Source of the DNA: a virus
DNA length: 24,076 bases
Reading direction: 5' to 3' (one strand)
IMG/VR virus record: IMGVR_UViG_3300030107_004150
Coordinates: 1 to 24,076 of that record
Shown: positions 7,255 through 15,069 of the stretch, in pieces
How positions within the stretch are numbered: the stretch's first letter is position 1
How the letters are laid out: the number at the start of each line of letters is the position of its first letter
Program-made: the position numbers and the translations under genes
Notes under the pieces: model-generated
The model's database searches: none
What the model was told of the DNA's origin: nothing
Seen by the model: the letters and a program-made list of their open reading frames with translations, nothing else

Positions 7255-10200
7255 TACAAATTTTGCGTATGCTCTAAACGTTTGATAATCTGCACTTGGT
7301 AGTATTGATTTTCTTAAACGTATATCATCAAGTATTACACTAGCAGAAGAAGTGTCACTAGTAGTTGATAAACGTAATTTAAATATTGATGAATGTGCTG
7401 TAAATGATTGTCTAAGATCCACAGGTAAACCTTCATTATAGTAATTGTATTGAGTAAGATCAATATCAACATCATCAATATGTACTGTGCCATCTGATGC
7501 TAATTGTTCAATTTGAAGTTTTGCGTCACTATTTGAGTCGTTTACTTCTATTAATTTAAATGCAACTTCATATTCTTTACCAACTTCCATTAAAGCATCA
7601 GTATAAGAATTACCATCGTCTGAAATTGCTCTCACTCTAGGATTAAAACCTTGAGTTTGCAAATTAGGATCATTTGGATCTTGGTATGCTACAGGATGCT
7701 TTATTAATTTAAGACAGTTTGTAATACTATAAGCGCCATCTTGAAAAATTTGAAAATTTTCAATTAACTGAACTGGTTCATCGTAACCGTAAGTACTTGG
7801 AAAATTTATATTAGCTCCCGTATCAATACCCCATCCACTTCCATTTGTACCTAAAGGAATACCATTTTCAAAAGAACTATTTTCAATTAAATTATCACCT
7901 TTATTTTCAACTCTTTCAAGAATTGGATATATATTATAATAGTTGGTAGCAATAGGTACATAAGTACCACTAGTACTAAGCCAATTATTAGACATAATAT
8001 TTAAATCATTTACCCCAACAATACCATCACCATCTATATCCCCGTTAGTATATGGAGTTACAGTTTGACCAAAGTTGTTAATAATCAAGTTTTGATCAGA
8101 TAAATTAACCATCCCATCACCATCCGCATCTCCCGGAAGAAATCCAACATAACTAATACAACTACCATCGTCTGTGTTAGCTGAAGGATCGTAAACACTA
8201 TCATTTACTCCTATATTATATGTACATCCTAATACTACAGGAACACAAGTACCATCATCAACTGTAGCAGTATTATCAAAATTAAAAGCGGTTGCATCTG
8301 TACATCCTGGTACTCCTATTAAGCAAGAACCATCATCATAGTTTACACCGTCACTACAAGGATATGCAGTATTACCAGTTGCGCAATCATAATTACCTGC
8401 GCTTACGTTAGAACAACCAGTAACTAATTGGTCAATTGCAATACTTCCTTCAGCGCTACTACCCATTGGTGATATTCCAAAATTAAAATTACCACTACTG
8501 TAATCACTAGCATCTGGCAATCCAATACCATCCCAACAATTTGTTTTAACTACAATAGCATAAACTACATTATCATCTAAAGGAGTTAGTGTTGTATAAT
8601 GTGTTGTTAAATTTGATACTGAATTCCATTGTGAAAAATCAGAAGGAGTACTACCATCAACTGCTACTTCAACATAATATACAGTGTAGTCTACAATAGA
8701 TGCGGAATCATTAACTGTAGCTGGTGGATCCCAAGATACAGAAACTTGAGCAACTATATCGCCTCCAATCTCAGCAAAAGTATAACTACTTAACACATTG
8801 CTTACGTCTCCGCAGTATAAACATTCGGTATCATCAGTAGAACCACTAGTAAAATTAACAGCATTACCATCATTACAAGAGTACGTATAACAACTACCAT
8901 CATCAGCAGTAGCTGCTGGATCGTAATGAATTGAACTATTATCTGTACATCCCATTGTGTTGTAAGTACAAGGATTATCAGGATCGTCTGTGTTAGCTAA
9001 AGAATCATAATTTAACGCTGTTGAATCTGTACATCCATATATAAATGGAATACAAGAACCATCATCAGTATTAGCATTAGAATCATAGTTAAATTGTGTT
9101 GAATCTATACATCCATAAACTGGATATATACAAGTACCATCATCCGTATTTGCATTAATATCAAAATTAAGTGCTGTTGAATCAATACATCCTGGATAAA
9201 TACAAGAACCATCATCTGTATTAGCTGAAGAATCATAATTAGTAGCTGTATTATCTGTACATCCTAATGTAACTGCGATACAAGGATTATCAGGATCATC
9301 ATACGCTGCTGTTGAATTATAATTAAACGCATTTGGATCTGTACATCCTAAAATAGGATTTGATGAAGGCTCAGCTTGTACGGTACCTAAACCTTGAAAA
9401 GCAGTATCAGCAACATCAAACATCCCAGTAACTTGACCACCACCTGGATCATAACCATATGTTGAATACGCAGCGTTTCTACTTGCTGCCTCAGAAATTA
9501 CACCAGTACCACCAGCCATACCTCTTATGTAGTTAAACCATTTACCTTCTTTTTCTACAAAATCTTGAATTTGTCCTCTTTCTTTATTTGTGTAAATTGT
9601 ATCTATATTCCAACCCGCTTTATAATACAAATTATTATGGTTTGCAGCAGAGTATGTTCCAGTAACAACGTTTGTTCCAGGTAAATAAGTTTCGTAACTT
9701 TTTAGTTCATTAATCCTACCTTGTGAACCCTCGTAGTTTACAGTATGAAATGTTTTTACAATTTCAGGATTATCGTTTAAAATTACATCTACACTACTAG
9801 GATAAAAAACATTATAAAAAGTATTTCTATTAACATCTTTACTATTATGTAACCAAACATGATTATTATAATATGTATAATAATCATTAGAGCAACTTAA
9901 TCCATTTTGCATGTAGGCAAAAGACTTAAAACTAACCCAACCTTTTACATCTTCTTTAAATGAAACTGTAAATTTGGTTGTTCCAAGCCCTTCACTACCA
10001 GACACAAGTTCTGGATGTTGGTGTAATGTAATATTATATTCTTTTTTGTAAGAATCGTAAGATCCTATTAGTTGTTTAGATAACTTTAAATGATCTCTAA
10101 ACCAATCTTTCATACCAAAGTTTGATATTGGTGTTAAACCATCTTTAGATAATCTTAAAACAACACCTCTAACTTTATCTGTAAAATAACACCTGTAAGA

Positions 10201-13200
10201 TTCTGATGCAAAAGATTCTGGATTTTTAGATATACCGTATTCACCGCTATAAGGTATAGCTTGTCCTAACACATTTTCTGTAGCTATTAATTGTGGATTC
10301 CCATCAGCATTATATATTGCGTCTTTATTTGCTAATATTTTTAAAACTCTATCTTCACATAATGCAATTAAATCTCCATCAGCAGTTGATCTAGCATGTA
10401 ATTTTTGAATACTACCATATGAAGGGTTTATTTCTTTTGTAATTTTTTCAGCTTGAATAAACTGATTTAAATCATTTGTTTCACTGTTTTTATTATAAAG
10501 ACCAGAATATATTAAACCATTTAATTTTCTTTCTTGTTTATATTCTCCTTGTAAAGACGCTGAAACTTTAACTCCTTTAGTAATAAATGATTCATTAAAA
10601 GAATCTTTTAAATATGTAGACTCTACACCGTTACCAAAAGAAAAGCAATTATACCAACTAAGAGATATAGCGCAATCTTCACCAATAGTTGTTTTTGTAA
10701 CCCAAATTTCAGTATCAAACGCAAGAAATGTAGCCACATTTGCTTGTTTTAATTTTAAATAAATATTATTACCGTTAGGAGTTATAAATAAAAGCTTATC
10801 TTCATTAGTAATAATTTTTTGAAACTTTGTATTAGCAGTAAAACCCATAGGGCTATTATTTAAAGTCATACAAGAACTAGAATACCCACCTGCTTTATCT
10901 TTGTGCGTAGCAACCGTAACGCCATCTAAAAAACTTGGATCTTTTGGATATATTACTTTTGACCCCTCTGGAATAAATCTTTTTAAAGTTTGAATATTTA
11001 AATCTATAGGTATTTCATCACTAGCTTCATAATATATATCTAGTTTTTCCTCATCAATTTTCTCTGCTTCGAAAACAGCTGGATTTGAAGTTGATAAAGC
11101 ATTATTACCTTCTTCAATTTTTTGTTCTAAAAATTGAATTGCTAGTTTTATGTTAGGTTGTGGAGAGTTTGTAGGATCAAGAGTAGTACCAGCAGGTGTT
11201 GTGCTTGTTAAAGGATTTTTGTCTACTTCTATTATTGCAGTTAATCTACGATTTAAAGGATCTAAAAATTGATCAATTTTATTTTGGTCATAAGCTTGTC
11301 CTTGATCTTTTTTGTATTGTTCATCTAAAGCTTCTTGTCCATTAGCATAATTAAAACGCCATTCTAATTGACAATCTTTAATAGTATATACTTCGTTTGT
11401 GCCAATAAATTTAAATTTTTGACCAATATTTTGTAAATGATCAAGTGTTTTTTGGTTTTCAGATTCTAAATCTAATGTTACATTAGAATCGTATGGCCAA
11501 TTACTATTACCTTCAGCTTTTCTATTGACATTCCAGTGTTCTGGGTGAATATTACCACCTACATAAAAAGCATTCGCCCAAATAGTTGACCAATATGCAT
11601 TTCTAGATTTTGCAGTAAAATTTAATTCTTCAAAACAACCCAATAAAGATATCTCTATGTAATATCTACCTTCTTCATTTACAAAATTATCAGGTGATCC
11701 AATATCATTATAAGCTATATTACCACCACTACCATAAACATACGTTTGAGTATCATATGTATAATAAGGTAATTTTTCTCCTTTAGGTTTAGCGGATTCT
11801 GCTAATGCATCTACACTTACATGTTGCGTATCACTTATAAATACACCTAAACCATATCTTTTACTATATGGAGCTATTGGTGGGTAATTTCCCCAAGTAT
11901 TATCGGGTGTGCTTTCTATTCTAATACTATTATTTGACCAAACTTTCTCTTTTATTTGTCTATAATATTGTAATCTATCAATAAACCAATACGTAGGTAC
12001 TGTTTCTCCATTTGGTGTAGAAGATCCAAAACCTGAACTCCCAGTTGGTGAAAAAACTTTTTTCCAATCTTCATATGTATCTAATTCTGTTGTAGTTGCT
12101 GAAAAACCCGAGATCAAGTTTCCGTTAATATCATAATTTATATTACCACCTCCAGCAGCAATACTACCAAGAGCTGGATTACCACCGAGGTGTTCAGAAA
12201 TACTATGAACATCAAACTCATGTATTTTTGTTTCTACAACGCTACTATTGAAAATTGTAGGTGCTATTTCTTTTCTTAAATCTTCTTTTGCTTCTATTTT
12301 TACAAAAAACTTACCTTGAAACTGAGGTCTTGGTAATCTTATTTTTTCAAAAAACTCTACTACAACATTACTATTTACACTAGTTGGACTGTCTGTAATC
12401 CAATCATCTTGATCTCTTATAGGTTCGTCTAATGTTACGTGATAGTTTTGTGATCCAGTGTTATCTAACGCAATTCTTCCGCAGTTATAGTATTTAGATT
12501 CTTGAACACCACCCACGTGAGAAGAATTAAGATCTATTATCGTAGTAAATTTAACAGCTAAATCTACTAAACCTTCAGCATCTAAATGTGTACCACCACC
12601 ATAACCTGTTAAATTTGAATATCGTTTTTTCCAATCAGATTTTGATATTTTAAAACCAGTAGCCCCAATTTGAGGCACATGATCTCCATATTGAAATAAA
12701 GTATGTAATACGGTTCCAGAATCATCAGAGTGTATTGCTTTTTGTTTTCCAAGTGTTCTCCATGTTGTTCCAATAAACTCAGGAACTTCGTTTTTAATAG
12801 ATATTGCTTTTGTGTTCATTTTTACTTCCACAGCATTATCACTATCAATACCTTTTTTTAATTCTAAAAAATCTCCTTCTTGTATTTTATTACGTTCACT
12901 AGAAGGAACAGCTATCCAAAAATCACCATTTTCAGCTTTATAAAAAGCATCAACGACAATATTATAAGATGGTAGTGAAGAATCTTTTACGTAATACTTA
13001 TAACTTTTTGCCCAACTAGGAATTACACAATTATTTTCAATTAAAAAAGCTAAACTATTTTGAGATTCAACTTTTGAAATTTCAACACTACTATCAGCAT
13101 TAGTAAAAATTGGACTTTCTCTTCCGTTATCGTCTACTAAAACAATTCCTAATTGATAATTTCTTTTAGACTTAATTGAGGGAAGCCCAGATAAAGGCTC

Positions 13201-15066
13201 TAAACTATAGTTTTCTACTATATCTGCTAAAGATCTATTAGCGTGAGAGACATTTAATTGAAAGTTTTTAGTATCAAAATCGTAAGAAGATAAATAATTT
13301 CCGTATACAATTCTATTACCAATTACTTCCTGAGATTTAGCAGCTAATGGAACAGCATCCCAAGGTCTTAGCATTTGATTTTCTGGAAGTACTCCTTTTA
13401 TATTTTTAGGATTAAAATCATATTCTCCATCAAAAGCGCTTTCAAACCATGGTACTTGTATTGGAAAATCATTTCTTTTTATAGTATCTATAATATATAT
13501 TAAAGGAGATCCTTCAAATTTAACTAATAAATCAACGCTTTCTACTGCTAAAGTATTATCTAAATCTATAAAATCTTTAAGTTTAACATTTGTAATAACA
13601 TTTGACATACCAATGTTATAAGCAGTATCTTTAGTGTAATGAAATTTAGATGCTTCAAAAATTAAATCAGTAAATGGAGCAAATGCAGATACTTCTTTGT
13701 CAAGATATCTATATCTATAACTAAACCTAAGCATTTCGTTTTCAAACTTTTCAAAAGATCTTTCATCTAAAACAACTGAGAAAAAAGATGGACTTTTTGG
13801 AGTTAAAGTTGAAATTGATATTATTTTATATTGTATTATAGCTGTATTAGTAGCGTTAAAGCTAATATCTTCAATAACTAGTTTAACATCAAATTCATAT
13901 GGTAAAGTTCTACTGTTATCTTCTATTGACTGCGTGTTTAAAAGTAACAAAACATCTCCTATTTCGTAATTTAATTTGCTTCCAACAAACGAAGAAATTT
14001 CTATTTCCCCTTGAAAACCAGCTGAAAATTGATTATAAGATGTATTAAAATTATATTCAGTTGTTCCTTTTGTTAAACCATCACGTTTGTTTCTAGAGTA
14101 TTTAACTGTAAGTTTTTTTGTAGGTTTTCTTTTTATAACATTTATATCTTTAGATATTACGTTACGTAAAGGGGATGAAGATAAAGTATGATTAATTAAT
14201 TTTGTTGGAGTTACTCCAGTCTGATCACTACCTTCTACACTTCTATCTATATTTATAACTTTAGGTTCATTTATATTATCTGTCCAAAACAACAAATCAT
14301 TAACAATGTTAACGCTTGTAATTAGATTATTAGAATTAAACTGTAAACAACTACCTGTAAACTCTAATATATAAGGACTAGAATCACTAGGAATAAACCA
14401 CATTAAAGGTGGTAAATTATCTAAAATTATATAGTTTTCTGGGCTAGATGGTCCTACTGATTTTACATATATTACTTTAGAATTTAATACAACATGGTTT
14501 CCTCCATACCAAATACCTGTTAGAGTGTCTCCTATTGATATGTTATTAATATTTTCATAAGGAATTCTTATTTTATCAGCAGCACCACCTTCAATTGGAC
14601 GAACTCCTCCAAAATCTGAACCTGTAACAGAGTATATATAAAACTTTTTTCTATCTGTAAACACAACCATCTGCATATACGTTTTGGTTGTTTCGTCAAA
14701 AACTCTTTTAATTATATAATCTCTAACAACAAAATCTTCATAATTAAAATCAGATACTGGTAAATCATGTATTACATCTAAAAAATTTTTAGTTCTACCA
14801 GATAAAAACCAATAAGATGCATTTTGTCTTTCGTCAGAAAAAGAACCAACACAATCATACAACTGATCTTCCTCACCCCATGTCTCAACTATTGGTAATT
14901 CAATTGCTTTATTACCTAATAAATTTTCAATAGCACCAACGTTAGACTCATCTGATGTAGATATTTGTATATTCATAGCATCTACATATTGTCCTTTTGG
15001 AACAAGTCTTTCGTCAAGATCTTTATTCATCTTACCAGCAGTAAACTGGTTTTTAATCTCTGGCAT
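6691..15066 (-). CDS. Giant 2791-aa tail nozzle-like protein with a C-terminal chain of host-like adhesive modules
   Basis: The N-terminus reads NQFTAGKMNKDLDERLVPKG, followed by DAMNIQI and GAIENLLGN. This resembles the opening of the stabilisation or nozzle proteins of short-tailed phages (T7 gp12 and P22 gp10 type, beta-propeller). Residues ~1-1890 remain beta-rich without low complexity. A block at ~1550-1660 (ALCEDRVLKILANKD, FTDKVRGVVLRLSKDG) looks propeller-like. From residue 1907 the protein changes character. It has seven Cys/Asp repeats to ~2084, an FN3-like domain ~2085-2200, three more repeats 2217-2303, a dockerin-like segment ~2311-2362, a CBM4/9-like jelly roll ~2390-2590 and a final secreted-type domain ~2605-2791. 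This extension is far beyond the ~800 residues of T7 gp12. The order (after the 470-aa gene, before small tail genes) supports a tail-tip position, where the extension could contact the cell surface or marine polysaccharide. The nozzle role is inference. The frame is continuous, with no sign of decay. Confidence 0.85.
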   Translation of the reverse strand: MPEIKNQFTAGKMNKDLDERLVPKGQYVDAMNIQISTSDESNVGAIENLLGNKAIELPIVETWGEEDQLYDCVGSFSDERQNASYWFLSGRTKNFLDVIHDLPVSDFNYEDFVVRDYIIKRVFDETTKTYMQMVVFTDRKKFYIYSVTGSDFGGVRPIEGGAADKIRIPYENINNISIGDTLTGIWYGGNHVVLNSKVIYVKSVGPSSPENYIILDNLPPLMWFIPSDSSPYILEFTGSCLQFNSNNLITSVNIVNDLLFWTDNINEPKVINIDRSVEGSDQTGVTPTKLINHTLSSSPLRNVISKDINVIKRKPTKKLTVKYSRNKRDGLTKGTTEYNFNTSYNQFSAGFQGEIEISSFVGSKLNYEIGDVLLLLNTQSIEDNSRTLPYEFDVKLVIEDISFNATNTAIIQYKIISISTLTPKSPSFFSVVLDERSFEKFENEMLRFSYRYRYLDKEVSAFAPFTDLIFEASKFHYTKDTAYNIGMSNVITNVKLKDFIDLDNTLAVESVDLLVKFEGSPLIYIIDTIKRNDFPIQVPWFESAFDGEYDFNPKNIKGVLPENQMLRPWDAVPLAAKSQEVIGNRIVYGNYLSSYDFDTKNFQLNVSHANRSLADIVENYSLEPLSGLPSIKSKRNYQLGIVLVDDNGRESPIFTNADSSVEISKVESQNSLAFLIENNCVIPSWAKSYKYYVKDSSLPSYNIVVDAFYKAENGDFWIAVPSSERNKIQEGDFLELKKGIDSDNAVEVKMNTKAISIKNEVPEFIGTTWRTLGKQKAIHSDDSGTVLHTLFQYGDHVPQIGATGFKISKSDWKKRYSNLTGYGGGTHLDAEGLVDLAVKFTTIIDLNSSHVGGVQESKYYNCGRIALDNTGSQNYHVTLDEPIRDQDDWITDSPTSVNSNVVVEFFEKIRLPRPQFQGKFFVKIEAKEDLRKEIAPTIFNSSVVETKIHEFDVHSISEHLGGNPALGSIAAGGGNINYDINGNLISGFSATTTELDTYEDWKKVFSPTGSSGFGSSTPNGETVPTYWFIDRLQYYRQIKEKVWSNNSIRIESTPDNTWGNYPPIAPYSKRYGLGVFISDTQHVSVDALAESAKPKGEKLPYYTYDTQTYVYGSGGNIAYNDIGSPDNFVNEEGRYYIEISLLGCFEELNFTAKSRNAYWSTIWANAFYVGGNIHPEHWNVNRKAEGNSNWPYDSNVTLDLESENQKTLDHLQNIGQKFKFIGTNEVYTIKDCQLEWRFNYANGQEALDEQYKKDQGQAYDQNKIDQFLDPLNRRLTAIIEVDKNPLTSTTPAGTTLDPTNSPQPNIKLAIQFLEQKIEEGNNALSTSNPAVFEAEKIDEEKLDIYYEASDEIPIDLNIQTLKRFIPEGSKVIYPKDPSFLDGVTVATHKDKAGGYSSSCMTLNNSPMGFTANTKFQKIITNEDKLLFITPNGNNIYLKLKQANVATFLAFDTEIWVTKTTIGEDCAISLSWYNCFSFGNGVESTYLKDSFNESFITKGVKVSASLQGEYKQERKLNGLIYSGLYNKNSETNDLNQFIQAEKITKEINPSYGSIQKLHARSTADGDLIALCEDRVLKILANKDAIYNADGNPQLIATENVLGQAIPYSGEYGISKNPESFASESYRCYFTDKVRGVVLRLSKDGLTPISNFGMKDWFRDHLKLSKQLIGSYDSYKKEYNITLHQHPELVSGSEGLGTTKFTVSFKEDVKGWVSFKSFAYMQNGLSCSNDYYTYYNNHVWLHNSKDVNRNTFYNVFYPSSVDVILNDNPEIVKTFHTVNYEGSQGRINELKSYETYLPGTNVVTGTYSAANHNNLYYKAGWNIDTIYTNKERGQIQDFVEKEGKWFNYIRGMAGGTGVISEAASRNAAYSTYGYDPGGGQVTGMFDVADTAFQGLGTVQAEPSSNPILGCTDPNAFNYNSTAAYDDPDNPCIAVTLGCTDNTATNYDSSANTDDGSCIYPGCIDSTALNFDINANTDDGTCIYPVYGCIDSTQFNYDSNANTDDGSCIPFIYGCTDSTALNYDSLANTDDPDNPCTYNTMGCTDNSSIHYDPAATADDGSCYTYSCNDGNAVNFTSGSTDDTECLYCGDVSNVLSSYTFAEIGGDIVAQVSVSWDPPATVNDSASIVDYTVYYVEVAVDGSTPSDFSQWNSVSNLTTHYTTLTPLDDNVVYAIVVKTNCWDGIGLPDASDYSSGNFNFGISPMGSSAEGSIAIDQLVTGCSNVSAGNYDCATGNTAYPCSDGVNYDDGSCLIGVPGCTDATAFNFDNTATVDDGTCVPVVLGCTYNIGVNDSVYDPSANTDDGSCISYVGFLPGDADGDGMVNLSDQNLIINNFGQTVTPYTNGDIDGDGIVGVNDLNIMSNNWLSTSGTYVPIATNYYNIYPILERVENKGDNLIENSSFENGIPLGTNGSGWGIDTGANINFPSTYGYDEPVQLIENFQIFQDGAYSITNCLKLIKHPVAYQDPNDPNLQTQGFNPRVRAISDDGNSYTDALMEVGKEYEVAFKLIEVNDSNSDAKLQIEQLASDGTVHIDDVDIDLTQYNYYNEGLPVDLRQSFTAHSSIFKLRLSTTSDTSSASVILDDIRLRKSILPSADYQTFRAYAKFVEPAAVGTPVTGSVTSITGIFSKPVQAQNTSVTTVNGTFYNQSLFGTHANFQHTLQQTWIDYDPAFAFDTFLTIGDTQYLSAPTLSTAGETNIANFEGSFDQWNMHNNGLIEGIISYPPGTTTDLQFPDSNGRILLGQFTTSGTQMRLDIQISGQFQDPNNNNQLTPYEADLVFFTYTQLGDGSSTVY
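7300..7905 (-). other. CBM4/9-like carbohydrate-binding jelly-roll domain
   Basis: Residues ~2388-2590 start with NLIENSSFENG, then a GW pair (NGSGWGID). Later come an EVAFKLIEV strand, FKLRLSTTSD and the closing strand ASVILDDIRLRK. This start (N-x-ENSSFE) and end (hydrophobic-DD-(I/V)-x-(L/V)) are typical of CBM4/9 and related galactose-binding-like folds. It may bind algal or capsular polysaccharide. The ligand cannot be read from sequence. Confidence 0.7.
7981..8136 (-). other. Dockerin type I-like pair of EF-hand calcium loops
   Basis: Residues ~2311-2362 hold two duplicated segments, GDADGDGMVNLSDQNLIINN and GDIDGDGIVGVNDLNIMSNN. Each has the DxDxDGxxxxxD calcium loop followed by a helix, the hallmark of dockerin type I. 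The spacing between the two loops (30 residues) also fits. In cellular proteins, dockerins bind cohesins or end extracellular proteins. Here the domain is internal to a phage tail protein. Identification by motif is strong, but the binding partner is unknown. Confidence 0.85.
8158..8418 (-). repeat. Three further Cys/Asp repeats after the FN3-like domain
   Basis: Residues 2217-2303 hold three units, starting GCSNVSAGNYD, GCTDATAFNFD and GCTYNIGVNDS, each ending in DDGSC or DDGTC. The first and third are longer than the seven units upstream (about 36 and 29 residues) because of inserted loops (for example around TAYPCSDGVN). They belong to the same family as the upstream array, and the FN3-like domain separates the two groups. 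Confidence 0.8.
8467..8814 (-). other. Fibronectin type III-like domain inside the repeat array
   Basis: Residues ~2085-2200 contain the pattern VSVSWDPPA, then IVDYTVYYVEV, then LTPLDDNVVYAIVVKTNC. These are the Trp of strand B, the Tyr-containing strand C and the Leu-x-Pro turn with Tyr in strand F of FN3 domains. The domain splits the Cys/Asp repeat array into seven units before it and three after it. FN3 domains in phage tails usually aid weak carbohydrate or surface contact. Confidence 0.7.
8815..9348 (-). repeat. Seven tandem Cys/Asp-rich repeats in the giant protein
   Basis: Residues 1907 to ~2084 hold seven imperfect units of about 22-28 residues. Each starts GC(T/I)D, continues xxAxNYD and ends with (T)DDGSC or DDPDNPC. 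The last unit is degenerate (SCNDGNAVNF). Each unit carries two Cys, one at the start and one at the end, and an Asp-rich turn suited to calcium. At DNA level, units share strings such as plus-strand ctgtacatcc and ccatcatc. I know this repeat type from secreted proteins of marine Bacteroidota, where its function is undefined. Confidence 0.85.
9998..10014 (-). repeat. Palindrome encoding the peptide HPELVSGS, possible relic of a mobile palindromic repeat
   Basis: The 17-base palindrome CCAGA-(7-base loop)-TCTGG lies within the giant gene and encodes most of HPELVSGS (residues 1684-1691). From memory, this peptide recurs in unrelated bacterial proteins through dispersed palindromic repeats of the form ATCCTGAACTTGTTTCAGGAT. 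Here the arms differ at paired positions yet still pair. It falls in an apparent loop between two beta strands. Confidence 0.35.
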
Positions 15067-15069
15067 ATA

